Below the pieces are notes generated by a model. It was not told the origin of the DNA. It worked only from the letters and a program-made list of their open reading frames with translations, and did not search any database. A stretch of 64,000 nt of DNA, taken from positions 1 to 64,000 of the forward strand of contig CABUKU010000013.1 in the NCBI GenBank assembly GCA_902492205.1, read 5' to 3'. The position numbers were made by a program, and so were the translations under genes. This DNA is from an uncultured Bacteroides sp. GTDB taxonomy: Bacteria > Bacteroidota > Bacteroidia > Bacteroidales > Bacteroidaceae. Below, one piece after another: positions 27,226 through 36,300 of the stretch; within the stretch, counting starts at the first letter, position 1; each line of letters opens with the position of its first letter.

Positions 27226-27384
27226 TTATTTCTTGAAGAAATCTTGTACTTGTTCGTTAGGAACCATTTGTTCATCGAAAATGTATGCTCCAGTCTTCGG
27301 AGATTTAACCATTTTGATAACCTTTGTATAAGAACGTCCTTCCTTACTACCTGTTTGGAGGGTTGCTACTGTTTTCTTTGCCAT
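27226..27384 (-). CDS. DUF4295 small basic protein
   Basis: A 52-aa protein that begins MAKKTVATLQTGSKEGRSYT and ends QDFFKK, read directly from the minus strand (ATG at 27382-27384, TAA at 27226-27228). DUF4295 members are a Bacteroidetes family that regularly follows rpmB and rpmG, which suggests a small ribosome-associated protein, though this is not proven. It lies 9 bp behind rpmG and before the shared terminator. Confidence 0.92.
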   Translation of the reverse strand: MAKKTVATLQTGSKEGRSYTKVIKMVKSPKTGAYIFDEQMVPNEQVQDFFKK

Positions 27385-27393
27385 GGGTTAATC

Positions 27394-27582
27394 TTATTTA
27401 ATTTCTTTATGTACTGTTACTCTTTTCAAAATTGGGTTGTATTTCTTCAACTCAAGTCTTTCAGTAGTATTTTTTCTGTTTTTTGTTGTAATGTAACGAG
27501 ATGTACCCGGCATACCACTGTCCTTGTGTTCTGTACATTCAAGGATCACCTGTACTCTATTACCTTTTGCCTTCTTTGCCAT
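27394..27582 (-). CDS. rpmG: Large ribosomal subunit protein bL33
   Basis: 62-aa bL33: N-terminal MAKKAKGNRVQVILECTEH, core TSRYITTKNRKNTTERLELKKYNP, and conserved LKRVTVHKEIK end. The zinc-binding cysteines of some L33 paralogues are absent (one Cys only), so this is the C-minus type. It is the middle gene of rpmB-rpmG-DUF4295. Confidence 0.97.
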   Translation of the reverse strand: MAKKAKGNRVQVILECTEHKDSGMPGTSRYITTKNRKNTTERLELKKYNPILKRVTVHKEIK

Positions 27583-27602
27583 AAGTCTTTTTCTCCTAAA
27601 AT

Positions 27603-27863
27603 TTAAGCAATTACTTTAATGCTTTTCCAATCACAAAATCCTTTAGTTACTGCATCGTTCAATGCTGCATCCAATCCTTTTTTATTAATCACGCGCAGAC
27701 CAGCAGCACAAATGCTCAAGCTAATCCAGCAATCCTGTTCTACATAATAGAACTTCTTTGTAAACAAGTTCAAGTCAAAGGTTCTTTTTGTTCTTCTCTT
27801 TGAGTGTGAAACGTTGTTGCCAATCATGGCTTTCTTTCCGGTAATTTGACAAATTTTTGACAT
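27603..27863 (-). CDS. rpmB: Large ribosomal subunit protein bL28
   Basis: 86-aa bL28 with the N-terminal signature SKICQITGKKAMIGNNVSHS and KRRTKRTFDLNL, and the C-terminal LRVINKKGLD segment. First gene of the unit, with a TTACTTTG element (27914-27921, one mismatch to TAnnTTTG) upstream on the minus strand. Confidence 0.97.
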   Translation of the reverse strand: MSKICQITGKKAMIGNNVSHSKRRTKRTFDLNLFTKKFYYVEQDCWISLSICAAGLRVINKKGLDAALNDAVTKGFCDWKSIKVIA

Positions 27864-27974
27864 TGCTATCTTATTTTTTATAGTTTTTATCTATACTTCT
27901 TTCAAACAGAGCGCAAAGTAAGCACTTTTATCTGTATAAAACAAGTAATTTGTAAATAAAATCACTTTTATCTC

Positions 27975-28469
27975 TCAATTTTCCCCTTTTAATAGCAATT
28001 TATGCAATAATAGCAGGGCATTTTTAGTGGCTTTAAGGATGTTTTCTTCTCTTCCCTTATCACCTTCCAGTTTTTGTGTGAGTGTTCTGTTTTTATACGT
28101 TGCAGCTATCCAAACGGTTCCTACAGGCTTTTCCTTGCTTCCTCCTCCCGGACCGGCAATCCCTGAAGTGGTAATTGCACAGTCGGTATTCAACGATTTC
28201 ATCGCACCTTTTGCCATTTCAATAACAGTTTCTTCGCTAACGGCTCCATGCTTCTGCAAAGTGGTTTCTTTAACATGGAGTAATTTCATCTTTATTTCAT
28301 TGGAGTAAGCTACTATGCTGCCTTTGAAATAATCCGAACTGCCCGCAATGGCTGTAATGGAAGCTGCTATATTCCCGCCTGTGCAGCTTTCGGCGGTCGA
28401 CATCGTTTCATTCCTTTCTCTGAGGATTTCTCCGATTGATTGGCTTATTTCTTTTATTTCAGCATCCAT
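27975..28469 (-). CDS. CinA C-terminal domain protein (nicotinamide-nucleotide amidase type)
   Basis: 164 aa, corresponding to the C-terminal CinA/PncC domain alone. That domain hydrolyses NMN to nicotinate mononucleotide in pyridine nucleotide recycling. The motif block STAESCTGGNIAASIT carries the conserved Ser/Cys-Thr-Gly-Gly, and TSGIAGPGGGSKEKPVGTVW is the second signature. The N-terminal molybdopterin-like domain of full CinA is missing, as in E. coli PncC. It lies 24 bp behind tsaD on the same strand. Confidence 0.9.
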   Translation of the reverse strand: MDAEIKEISQSIGEILRERNETMSTAESCTGGNIAASITAIAGSSDYFKGSIVAYSNEIKMKLLHVKETTLQKHGAVSEETVIEMAKGAMKSLNTDCAITTSGIAGPGGGSKEKPVGTVWIAATYKNRTLTQKLEGDKGREENILKATKNALLLLHKLLLKGEN

Positions 28470-28493
28470 TTTTTTACTTATATTATATATGTA

Positions 28494-29513
28494 TCAGATA
28501 ATCACTCTCGAATAAGCAGGCAATTCTATGGAGCAGAAATCTTTATCCTGATATTTGAAATAGCCTGTAATGGCTATCATAGCCGCATTATCGGTGGTGA
28601 AACTGAATTTGGGAATATATATCTTCCAACCATATTTCTCTGCATGTTCACGGAAAGCGTTCCGTAAACCGTTGTTGGCAGATACTCCCCCTGCAACTGC
28701 AACTTCTTTGATTTTCAGTTCTTTTGCCACTTTTCTCAGTTTGTCCATCAGAATATCCACTACTGTGGCTTCAAGTGATGCCGCCAAGTCTGTTTTATGA
28801 TGTTCGATGAAATCGGGATCTTCTTGCAACCAGTCACGAAGTGAATAAAGGAATGATGTTTTCAATCCGCTGAAACTGTAATTATATCCCGGAATATGAG
28901 GTTTGCTGAAAGTATATGCTTTCGGGTTTCCTTGTCGTGCCAGTTTATCGATGATAGGTCCGCCGGGATAACCCAATCCCATGACTTTGGAGCATTTGTC
29001 GATAGCTTCCCCCGCTGCATCGTCAATTGTTTGCCCCAAAACTTCCATGTCATTATATGCTTTCACCAAGATTATTTGCGAATTCCCACCGGATACAAGC
29101 AGGCAAAGGAAGGGGTATTTAGGTTGATCCGTATCTTCAACCGATTCTTTAATAAAATGAGCTAATACGTGAGCATGCAAGTGGTTAACATCAATTAAAG
29201 GAATATTTAGAGAGCGTGCAAAACCTTTGGCAAAGGAGACACCGACAAGCAATGAGCCCATTAGCCCGGGACCTCGCGTAAAAGCAATTGCGCTCAATTC
29301 TTCCTTGCTTACTCCTGCCCTTTTTAAGGCTTCGTGCACCACCGGGACAATGTTTTGCTGATGAGCTCGTGAAGCAAGTTCGGGTACCACTCCACCATAA
29401 GCTTCATGTACAGCCTGGCTTGATACTACGTTTGACAATAGCACACCGTTCTTGATAACGGCTGCCGATGTATCATCACAAGATGATTCTATACCTAATA
29501 TGATTGTATCCAT
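28494..29513 (-). CDS. tsaD: tRNA N6-adenosine threonylcarbamoyltransferase TsaD
   Basis: Kae1/Qri7/TsaD ASKHA-fold enzyme that makes t6A37 in ANN-decoding tRNAs with TsaB, TsaC and TsaE. Metal-binding HLHAHVLAHF, LGIESSCDDTSAAV and VSGGNSQIILV motifs are intact, as is the C-terminal GGVSANNGLR segment. 339 aa is typical. A -7 element lies 24 bases upstream of the start. Confidence 0.97.
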   Translation of the reverse strand: MDTIILGIESSCDDTSAAVIKNGVLLSNVVSSQAVHEAYGGVVPELASRAHQQNIVPVVHEALKRAGVSKEELSAIAFTRGPGLMGSLLVGVSFAKGFARSLNIPLIDVNHLHAHVLAHFIKESVEDTDQPKYPFLCLLVSGGNSQIILVKAYNDMEVLGQTIDDAAGEAIDKCSKVMGLGYPGGPIIDKLARQGNPKAYTFSKPHIPGYNYSFSGLKTSFLYSLRDWLQEDPDFIEHHKTDLAASLEATVVDILMDKLRKVAKELKIKEVAVAGGVSANNGLRNAFREHAEKYGWKIYIPKFSFTTDNAAMIAITGYFKYQDKDFCSIELPAYSRVII

Positions 29514-29536
29514 ATCCGTTTACTTAAAAATTAGTG

Positions 29537-29544
29537 CAAAAGTA
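29537..29544 (-). promoter_or_regulatory. -7 element upstream of tsaD
   Basis: TACTTTTG on the minus strand, an exact TAnnTTTG match. It lies between the tsaD start and palindrome array 3. Confidence 0.6.
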
Positions 29545-29622
29545 ATGCTTTTTAAAGAGAAACAGCCTTTATGCTTCAATTATTTATCTTCAATTACAAA
29601 TTTGATACTTCCGGTGTTTTGA

Positions 29623-29710
29623 TCACTTGACAGTTGTCGAGCATTCACTTGACAACTGTCAAGTGGTTAAGTGACAATTGTCAAGTGAGTACGTGACAGT
29701 TGTCGAGCGG
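29623..29710. repeat. Tandem palindrome array 3 (4 units, exact 22-bp pitch)
   Basis: Dyad centres fall at 29633.5, 29655.5, 29677.5 and 29699.5. All units share a TGACA-NN-TGTC core. The most complete is CACTTGACA-AC-TGTCAAGTG (29646-29665), a 9-bp perfect stem with 2-nt loop. Compared with its own reverse complement about 29666.5, roughly 32 of 44 positions match, so the array as a whole is also an inverted repeat. It lies in the 450-bp map-tsaD gap upstream of the tsaD promoter. Confidence 0.9.
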
Positions 29711-29823
29711 TTTGTCATCATGCACGAATCAACCTGCAATTACCCTGTAATAAGTACGAATATCAGCTATAAAAAATAAATCGAAAGCAAATTTTCATAA
29801 ACATTTCAGGGTTAAAACGCCAA

Positions 29824-29930
29824 AAGGGTGACGGCAAACGGTAAAAGTGACACTGACAGAAAAGTTACAATCACCCTTGAAAACACTTATAGCAAGGAGA
29901 AACAGAAATTTGGTGACGGGTGACGGTAAC
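29824..29930. repeat. GGTGACGG-type inverted and direct repeats
   Basis: The second half of the map-tsaD gap holds GGGTGACGG twice (29826 and 29918 regions), an overlapping further GGTGACGG at 29912, and inverted copies. GTTACAATCACCC (29864-29876) pairs with GGGTGACGGTAAC (29918-29930) except for two central bases, and AAGGGTGA (29824-29831) pairs with TCACCCTT (29871-29878). The two pairings are mutually exclusive, like alternative hairpins. No gene or terminator was recognised here. Confidence 0.6.
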
Positions 29931-29963
29931 TTTTTAAAAACTTTTATTTTAGATGATTATTCC

Positions 29964-30821
29964 TTAATGTGTTAATATCTCCAATCCGTTATCAGTCATA
30001 AGGAAAGTGTGCTCCCATTGTGCAGAAGGCTGTTCGTCTTCGGTGACTACCGTCCATCCGTCTTCTTCGTCTATAAACACTTCATAAGTTCCCATGTTTA
30101 TCATGGGTTCGATAGTGAAAACCATTCCCGGAACAAGCAGCATGCCTGTTCCCTTCCGTCCGAAGTGTTCTACATCGGGTTCTTCGTGAAATTCCAAACC
30201 TACTCCGTGCCCGCATAAATCCCTTACTACTGAAAAACCATTTTTCTCGGCATGTTTCTGGATTGCATTACCTATATCACCAACGAAGCCAAAAGGTTTG
30301 GCGACTTGCATACCAATTTCCAAACATTCTTTGGTGACTCTCACCAGCTTTTCTTTTGCAGGGGTTGTTTTCCCGATGATGAACATGCGGGAAGCATCGG
30401 AAAAATAGCCATCCAATATGGTAGATACATCTACATTAATAATATCGCCTTCTTCCAGAATCTCGTCTTCGCTTGGGATTCCGTGGCAAACGACTTCATT
30501 GATAGAAGTACAGACACTCTTTGGAAACCCTTCGTAATTCAACGGGGCGGGGATTGCTCCGTGTGATACGGTATAGTCATAAACTAATTTATCTATCTCG
30601 GCAGTAGACATCCCCGCCTTGATTTCTTTTTCTATCAAATCCAGTACTCCTGTATTAATAACTCCACTTTTGCGGATTCCTTCGATTTGTTCGGGAGTTT
30701 TGATTAATTTTCTACTTGGAACTAAATGTCCTTTATTCTGGAAGTATAGTACTTTCTTATCTAATTCGGTGAGGGGCTGTCCTTTAATCGGATGCCAGTT
30801 ATTGACTCTTTTTTTAAACAT
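29964..30821 (-). CDS. map: Type I methionine aminopeptidase
   Basis: Removes the initiator methionine from nascent proteins. The pita-bread fold metal ligands are visible: NVDVSTILDGYFSDASR (two Asp), GHGVGLEFHEEP (His), FTIEPM (Glu) and the C-terminal WEHTFLM region (Glu). The 285-aa chain has an N-terminal extension of about 40 residues (NNWHPIKGQPLTELDKKVLY) not found in the 264-aa E. coli enzyme. It is monocistronic with its own -7 element. Confidence 0.96.
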   Translation of the reverse strand: MFKKRVNNWHPIKGQPLTELDKKVLYFQNKGHLVPSRKLIKTPEQIEGIRKSGVINTGVLDLIEKEIKAGMSTAEIDKLVYDYTVSHGAIPAPLNYEGFPKSVCTSINEVVCHGIPSEDEILEEGDIINVDVSTILDGYFSDASRMFIIGKTTPAKEKLVRVTKECLEIGMQVAKPFGFVGDIGNAIQKHAEKNGFSVVRDLCGHGVGLEFHEEPDVEHFGRKGTGMLLVPGMVFTIEPMINMGTYEVFIDEEDGWTVVTEDEQPSAQWEHTFLMTDNGLEILTH

Positions 30822-30852
30822 GGTTGTTTACCTTTCTTTTTCTTTCGGATTT

Positions 30853-30860
30853 CAAAGGTA
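30853..30860 (-). promoter_or_regulatory. -7 element upstream of map
   Basis: TACCTTTG on the minus strand, an exact TAnnTTTG match 32 bases before the start codon. Confidence 0.6.
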
Positions 30861-30916
30861 TAATTAAATCTGTAAAGGAGGATAAAAAATGAGCTATTTT
30901 TACAGAATGGTAGCTT

Positions 30917-32011
30917 TTATTTAAAGTCGAAACTTAATTGTTCGGCATATCCGAAGGGAGTATCTTCACGGGGATTGGAAACGGACAAACCTATCAATCG
31001 AATGGAGTGATCGGTTAAATCGATTTCTTTTAACAAGGATTTTGCCAGAGGAAGTATTTCTTTCAATGTAGTTAAATGATGCTCCACACTGATACAACGT
31101 GTCTTTTGTATAAAGTCGTTGAATTTTATCTTTAAGGTAAGTGTGTTGCCTTTGAAACCGGAGCGTTCCAATCTTCCGATAAGTTCTGTTGCTACATGAT
31201 AGAGTTCAATTATAATGGATGAATTCAGGGTAATATCTTTATCGAGAGTGTGTTCGCATCCAACCGATTTACGTATTCTTACCGCTTCTACCGGACGGGT
31301 ATCTATTCCGTGTGCGAAGTCATAATATAAAGCTCCCGTCTTCCCGAACTGACGGGTTAGAAATTCTAAACTACATTCCCTTAACTGTTTCCCGTTATGT
31401 ATTCCTAAAGAATGCATTTTATTTGCCGTTACTTTTCCTACTCCCCAAAAAGATTCGATGGATAGTTTACTGATAAACTCTAAAGCTTGGTCGGGATGGA
31501 TAGTGCACAGTCCGTTTGGTTTTCGGTAGTCGGAAGCAATTTTGGCAAGAAACTTATTATAAGATATTCCGGCGGATGCAACAAGATGAAGCTCGTCCCA
31601 GATTCTTTTCTTGATAGCTTTCGCTATATCTACTGCAAGAGGGATGTTTTGTTTGTTTTCCGTAACATCCAAAAATGCTTCATCAAGTGAGAGAGGCTCA
31701 ACCAAATCGGTGTATTCATGGAATATTTCATGAATTTGTGCAGACACTTCTTTATATACGCTCATCCGTCCGGGAATAAATACCACATCGGGACAAAGCC
31801 TTTTGGCCTTAACGGACGACATGGCAGAACGAATGCCATATTTACGGGCTTCATAGCTGGCGGCAGCTACTACTCCCCTTTCTTCGGCACGTCCTACCAC
31901 TAAAGGTTTTCCCCGGTATTCGGGATGATCACGAAGTTCCACAGATGCATAGAAAGCATCCATATCCACGTGGATAATTTTTCTTTCTGTTTGCTGAACC
32001 GGATTTGCCAT
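30917..32011 (-). CDS. dinB: DNA polymerase IV (Y family)
   Basis: Error-prone translesion polymerase. Catalytic blocks IIHVDMDAFYASVE and SLDEAFLDVTE hold the acidic residues, followed by the HhH region (KLSIESFWGVGKVTANKM) and little-finger domain. The chain ends in AEQLSFDFK, a plausible beta-clamp binding motif. 364 aa. Its ATG directly abuts the stop codon of the VOC gene, so the two are co-transcribed. No LexA-like box was recognised. Confidence 0.95.
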   Translation of the reverse strand: MANPVQQTERKIIHVDMDAFYASVELRDHPEYRGKPLVVGRAEERGVVAAASYEARKYGIRSAMSSVKAKRLCPDVVFIPGRMSVYKEVSAQIHEIFHEYTDLVEPLSLDEAFLDVTENKQNIPLAVDIAKAIKKRIWDELHLVASAGISYNKFLAKIASDYRKPNGLCTIHPDQALEFISKLSIESFWGVGKVTANKMHSLGIHNGKQLRECSLEFLTRQFGKTGALYYDFAHGIDTRPVEAVRIRKSVGCEHTLDKDITLNSSIIIELYHVATELIGRLERSGFKGNTLTLKIKFNDFIQKTRCISVEHHLTTLKEILPLAKSLLKEIDLTDHSIRLIGLSVSNPREDTPFGYAEQLSFDFK

Positions 32012-32404
32012 TCAGGCTATAATCTCCACTCTGTTATTATCTGTATCTAATACAACACTTTCAAAGTAACCGTCTCCCGAAGTTCTGGGCTCTCCTACAA
32101 TCTTGAATCCGTCTTTTCTTAATCTTTCCGTTAATTCCAAAACTTTCTCTTTACTTCCTACACAAAAGGCAAAATGACAAATGCCCAGATATTCTTTGTT
32201 TGCATTATATTTACTCTCTTTCACATCTACCCGTCTCATGATTTCGAGGGTTGTGTCGTTGCCATCGAAACTAATGAAATAAGATTCGAATCCTTTGGTG
32301 GGGTTTATGTACTTCTCGTTGCTCTTTCCATTAAAATAGGTAGTATAGAAGTCTTTTTGTTCTTCTAACTGGTTTGTCCACAGTGCTATATGAGATATTT
32401 TCAT
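32012..32404 (-). CDS. VOC-superfamily (glyoxalase-like) protein
   Basis: 130-aa single-chain VOC protein, starting MKISHIALWTNQLEEQKDFY. Candidate metal ligands are His5, Glu in TTLEIMRR, His in GICHFAF, and the C-terminal Glu of NNRVEIIA. Such short members include lactoylglutathione-type lyases and resistance proteins, and the substrate cannot be assigned. It is the first gene of a two-gene unit with dinB. Confidence 0.85.
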   Translation of the reverse strand: MKISHIALWTNQLEEQKDFYTTYFNGKSNEKYINPTKGFESYFISFDGNDTTLEIMRRVDVKESKYNANKEYLGICHFAFCVGSKEKVLELTERLRKDGFKIVGEPRTSGDGYFESVVLDTDNNRVEIIA

Positions 32405-32432
32405 AAGAATGTAATTAAAGATTCATTTACTG

Positions 32433-32440
32433 CAAAAATA
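32433..32440 (-). promoter_or_regulatory. -7 element of the VOC-dinB unit
   Basis: TATTTTTG on the minus strand, an exact TAnnTTTG match about 29 bases before the VOC start. Confidence 0.5.
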
Positions 32441-32555
32441 ATGTTTTACCCCGATTAATCGACCGATTTAGGATTCTTTTATAAAAAGAAACAAACTCTT
32501 TCCGTGCAGGGATTGTTATCATGCCATAATTATGTAAATATAAAAACTTAGTAGT

Positions 32556-33155
32556 ATGGAAACTTTATTTGAAAGACTTGATTATGCGGTAAAGAACTGG
32601 TGGGTATCATTGCTCTTAGGACTTTTGTATGTAGCAGTGGCGCTATGCCTTTTATTCGCTCCGCTTAGCAGTTATGTAGCATTGAGCGTAATATTCAGTA
32701 TTACCATATTGGTCAGCGGTATTTTGGAAATACTGTTTGCTGCCACCAACCGTAAAACAATCAGCAGTTGGGGATGGTATCTTACCGGAGGTATCATTGA
32801 TTTGATTTTAGGTATTTTCCTTGTTGCCTATCCGGCATTGAGCATGGAAGTAATTCCTTTCGTAGTGGCATTCTGGTTAATGTTCCGCGGATTTAGTGCA
32901 ATAGGTTATTCTATGGATTTACAACGTTACGGAACCCGTGATTGGGGGTGGTATCTTGCATTCGGTATTCTTGCAGTACTTTGCTCGTTCGCTATTATTT
33001 GGCAGCCGGGTGTAGGTGCATTATCTATCGTATATATGCTTGCTTTTACTTTCCTTATCATCGGATTCTTCAGAATCATGCTTTCTTTCGAATTTAAGAG
33101 CTTGCATAAGAAAAGTCAGAAACTACATAGCAATGGTGACGGTGTCATATTGTAG
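32556..33155 (+). CDS. HdeD-like (DUF308) membrane protein
   Basis: 199-aa integral membrane protein with six hydrophobic helices in three helical pairs. The repeated WGWYLxxGxxxxxxG pattern (SSWGWYLTGGIIDLILGI and DWGWYLAFGILAVLCS) is typical of HdeD/DUF308 duplicated units. E. coli HdeD is linked to acid resistance, but the role here is unknown. It is monocistronic with its own terminator. Confidence 0.85.
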   Translation: METLFERLDYAVKNWWVSLLLGLLYVAVALCLLFAPLSSYVALSVIFSITILVSGILEILFAATNRKTISSWGWYLTGGIIDLILGIFLVAYPALSMEVIPFVVAFWLMFRGFSAIGYSMDLQRYGTRDWGWYLAFGILAVLCSFAIIWQPGVGALSIVYMLAFTFLIIGFFRIMLSFEFKSLHKKSQKLHSNGDGVIL

Positions 33156-33180
33156 TGATTAGTTATATTTGTTGATTTGG

Positions 33181-33220
33181 ACCGGATATGGGCTCTGTTT
33201 TTTGCCTATATCCGGTTTTT
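33181..33220 (+). terminator. Intrinsic terminator of the hdeD-like gene
   Basis: A 13-bp stem (33181-33193 with 33204-33216, one wobble) is followed by T residues on the plus strand. Confidence 0.85.
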
Positions 33221-33288
33221 ACTTTTTTCAATATCTAAAAAGATTAGAAAAACTGCCTTCTTTCTGCGAAGCAATGCAGTTTATTGAT

Positions 33289-33296
33289 TATTTTTG
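33289..33296 (+). promoter_or_regulatory. -7 element upstream of tamB
   Basis: TATTTTTG, an exact TAnnTTTG match. Transcription would begin near 33303, only about 2-40 bases before the expected N-terminus, so the upstream out-of-frame TTG at 33297 would not be in the mRNA. Confidence 0.5.
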
Positions 33297-33391
33297 TTGG
33301 CTAAAGTAAAATACCGGTATATATCAGAACGCTAAGAAGAATAGTCAGAATATTCCTAGGGGTAATAATAGGCCTTTACCTTGGAATTATA

Positions 33392-36300
33392 TTGTTGTTG
33401 AACATTCCTGCTGTCCAACACAGGTTGTCTATTTTGGTAGCTAAAGAATTGAAGAACGTATTGAACACAGAACTCAGCATCGGAAGAATAGATATAGGTT
33501 TGCTGAACCGAATTATTATAGACGATGTTTTGCTGAAAGATCAATCGGGAAAAGAGATGCTTAAAGTCACCCGTTTGTCTGCTAAGTTTGATATAATACC
33601 TCTTTTCAATGGTAAGATAGCTATCAGCAGTGTTCAGTTATTCGGTTTTAATATAAGTCTGAATAAACTAACCCCCGAATCAAAACCTAATTTCCAGTTC
33701 GTACTTGATGCTTTTGCTTCCAAAGATACGGTAAAGAAAGAAAGCAATTTGGATTTACGTATCAACTCCGTTCTTATTCGACGTGGGAAGTTAGCTTATG
33801 ATGTATTATCCGAACCCGAAACTCCCGGAAAGTTTAATGCAAAGCATGTTAAAGTTCAAAATATTATAGCCAACATTTCTTTGAAGGTTTTACGTAAAGA
33901 CTCGGTGAATGCCTATATCAAACGGCTGAGTCTGGAAGAACAGTCGGGATTTGATTTACAGAAACTGTCTTTAAGAGTTTTAGGCAATACGAAACAAACC
34001 AAGATTGAGAATTTTGCAATAGCGTTGCCTAACACCATGCTTCAGATGGACACTATTTCTTTTAAGTATGATAGCTTGGGAGGACTTAAGAATGTGGCTA
34101 AAGATGTTCGTTTTGCAGGAAAAATGCTGCCGTCTTATGTTACGCTGAAAGATATTTCATGTTTTGTTCCTGCTTTGGGCAATTTTGCAGACCGACTTGA
34201 TTTGGATATGGAATTTGACGGGACGGTAGACCAACTGAATTGTCCTCGTTTACAGGTATCGGTTGACGATAATATACTGATCCGAGGGGATGTAGGTTTT
34301 CAAGACCTTTCCAATACAGCCGATGCTTATGTTTATGGGAAACTGTCGAGGTGCGATTTGAATCGTGCCGGAGTGGATTTTGTTATCCGTAATTTGGCAA
34401 AAGATTATTCGGGAACTCCTGCGATATTGAAACGTCTTGGCGATGTATCGTTCCGGGGAGAGGTTTCCGGGTATTTCAATGATTTGGTTACTTATGGAGT
34501 TGTACGAACAAGTATCGGTTCTGTAAGAACTGACGTGAAGTTGAGCTCTAATAAAGAAAAGGCTTATTTCAGTTATTCGGGAAGTGTGAAAACAGACGAT
34601 CTTGAATTGGGTAAATTATTGGGTAATGACAAGGTAGGTAGCATAAACTTCAATCTGGATGTGAAAGGAATGCATTATAAACATCAACTGCCAAGCATAA
34701 ACATGAAAGGGCTTATTACTTCCGTTGAATATAGTAAGTACAACTATGAAAACATAGAGCTTGACGGTGAATATAAAAGAGGAGGTTTTGACGGAAAGAT
34801 TTCTTTGAACGATCCTAACGGGAAAATATTATTAAACGGTAATTTTAATCTTGCTCAAAAGGTTCCTACATTCAATTTTAAAGCCGATGTGAGAAAACTG
34901 CATCCCAATGCTTTGAATCTGACGAAGAAATACGAGGATTCCGAATTTTCTTTGAAAATGGATGCCAATTTTACCGGAAATTCCATTGATAATATGATTG
35001 GGGAGATAAATGTGGATAGTATTTCATTTAAAGCTCCTGCAAAAGACTTCTTTATGAAGAATATGAATATCACTGCAACGCAGAATGGGGATGGGGAAAA
35101 GCAACTGTCTTTGAATTCTGAATTTATAACTGCAGTTATAAAAGGAAAATACTCATATCAAACAATACCTTTAAGCGTTCTTAAAACGGTGGAGCGCTAC
35201 ATCCCTTCCCTACTCTCTATTAATAGTAAAAAGAAAGAACCTGATAATGATTTCAGTTTCGATGTTCACGTTTATAATACTAATATATTGACGGAAGTTT
35301 TTGATATTCCGCTGACTGTATATACACATTCCACTGTAAAGGGATATTTTAATGATAAGGCACATAAACTTCGTATTGAAGGCTATTTTCCCAGTTTTAA
35401 GTATAAGGAGAACTGGTTTGAATCGGGAATGATACTTTGTGAGAATCCGTCCGACCAGATAAATTGTCGTGTGAGAGCAAGCAATCACATGAAAAAGGGT
35501 TCTGTGCTCAACTTGTCTGTTGATGCAATAGCGCAGAATGATATTTTAAAAACATCCATAAATTGGGGTAACGATGGTCAGGTTACTTACAGTGGAAAAT
35601 TCTCGGCTATAACCAATTTCTTTAAAACTGCCGGTGAACATCCTATATTGCAGGCAAATATTGATGTACAACCTACCAAAGTCATATTGAATGATTCCAC
35701 TTGGAACATTCATCCTTCCCGTATTGCGATAGATTCGGGCAGGGTGTATATTAATAATTTCCTGTTTAATCATAAAGACCAGTATCTTCGTATAAATGGT
35801 AAGTTAACAAAGAATGCGGAAGATACCGTCAAAGTTGACTTGAAGGATATAAATCTCAGCTATGTGTTCGATATTGTTCAATTCCACTCGGTGGATTTCG
35901 GTGGAATGGCTTCCGGAACGGCAACTGCAAGTGGAGTATTTAAGAATCCGGAAATGAATGCAAAGCTTTTTGTGAAAAACTTCTCGCTAAATCAAGGGAT
36001 ATTGGGTAACATGAATATATATGGAACCTGGGATAAAGAGGTCGAAGGTATTTCTCTGGATGCCGATATGAAAGAAGAAGGTATTTCTCATACAACGGTG
36101 AAAGGATATGTATCTCCTAAAAGAAAAGGGCTTGATTTACATATCGGGGCAGACAGTACTAACATTGCGTTTCTTCAACGTTTTATGAAAAGTATTGCAT
36201 CTGATGTACATGGACGTGCCAATGGAAAAGTAAGATTATTCGGAGGATTCAAATCCTTGAACCTTGACGGTGCCGTATATGCTGATGCGGGATTTAAGAT

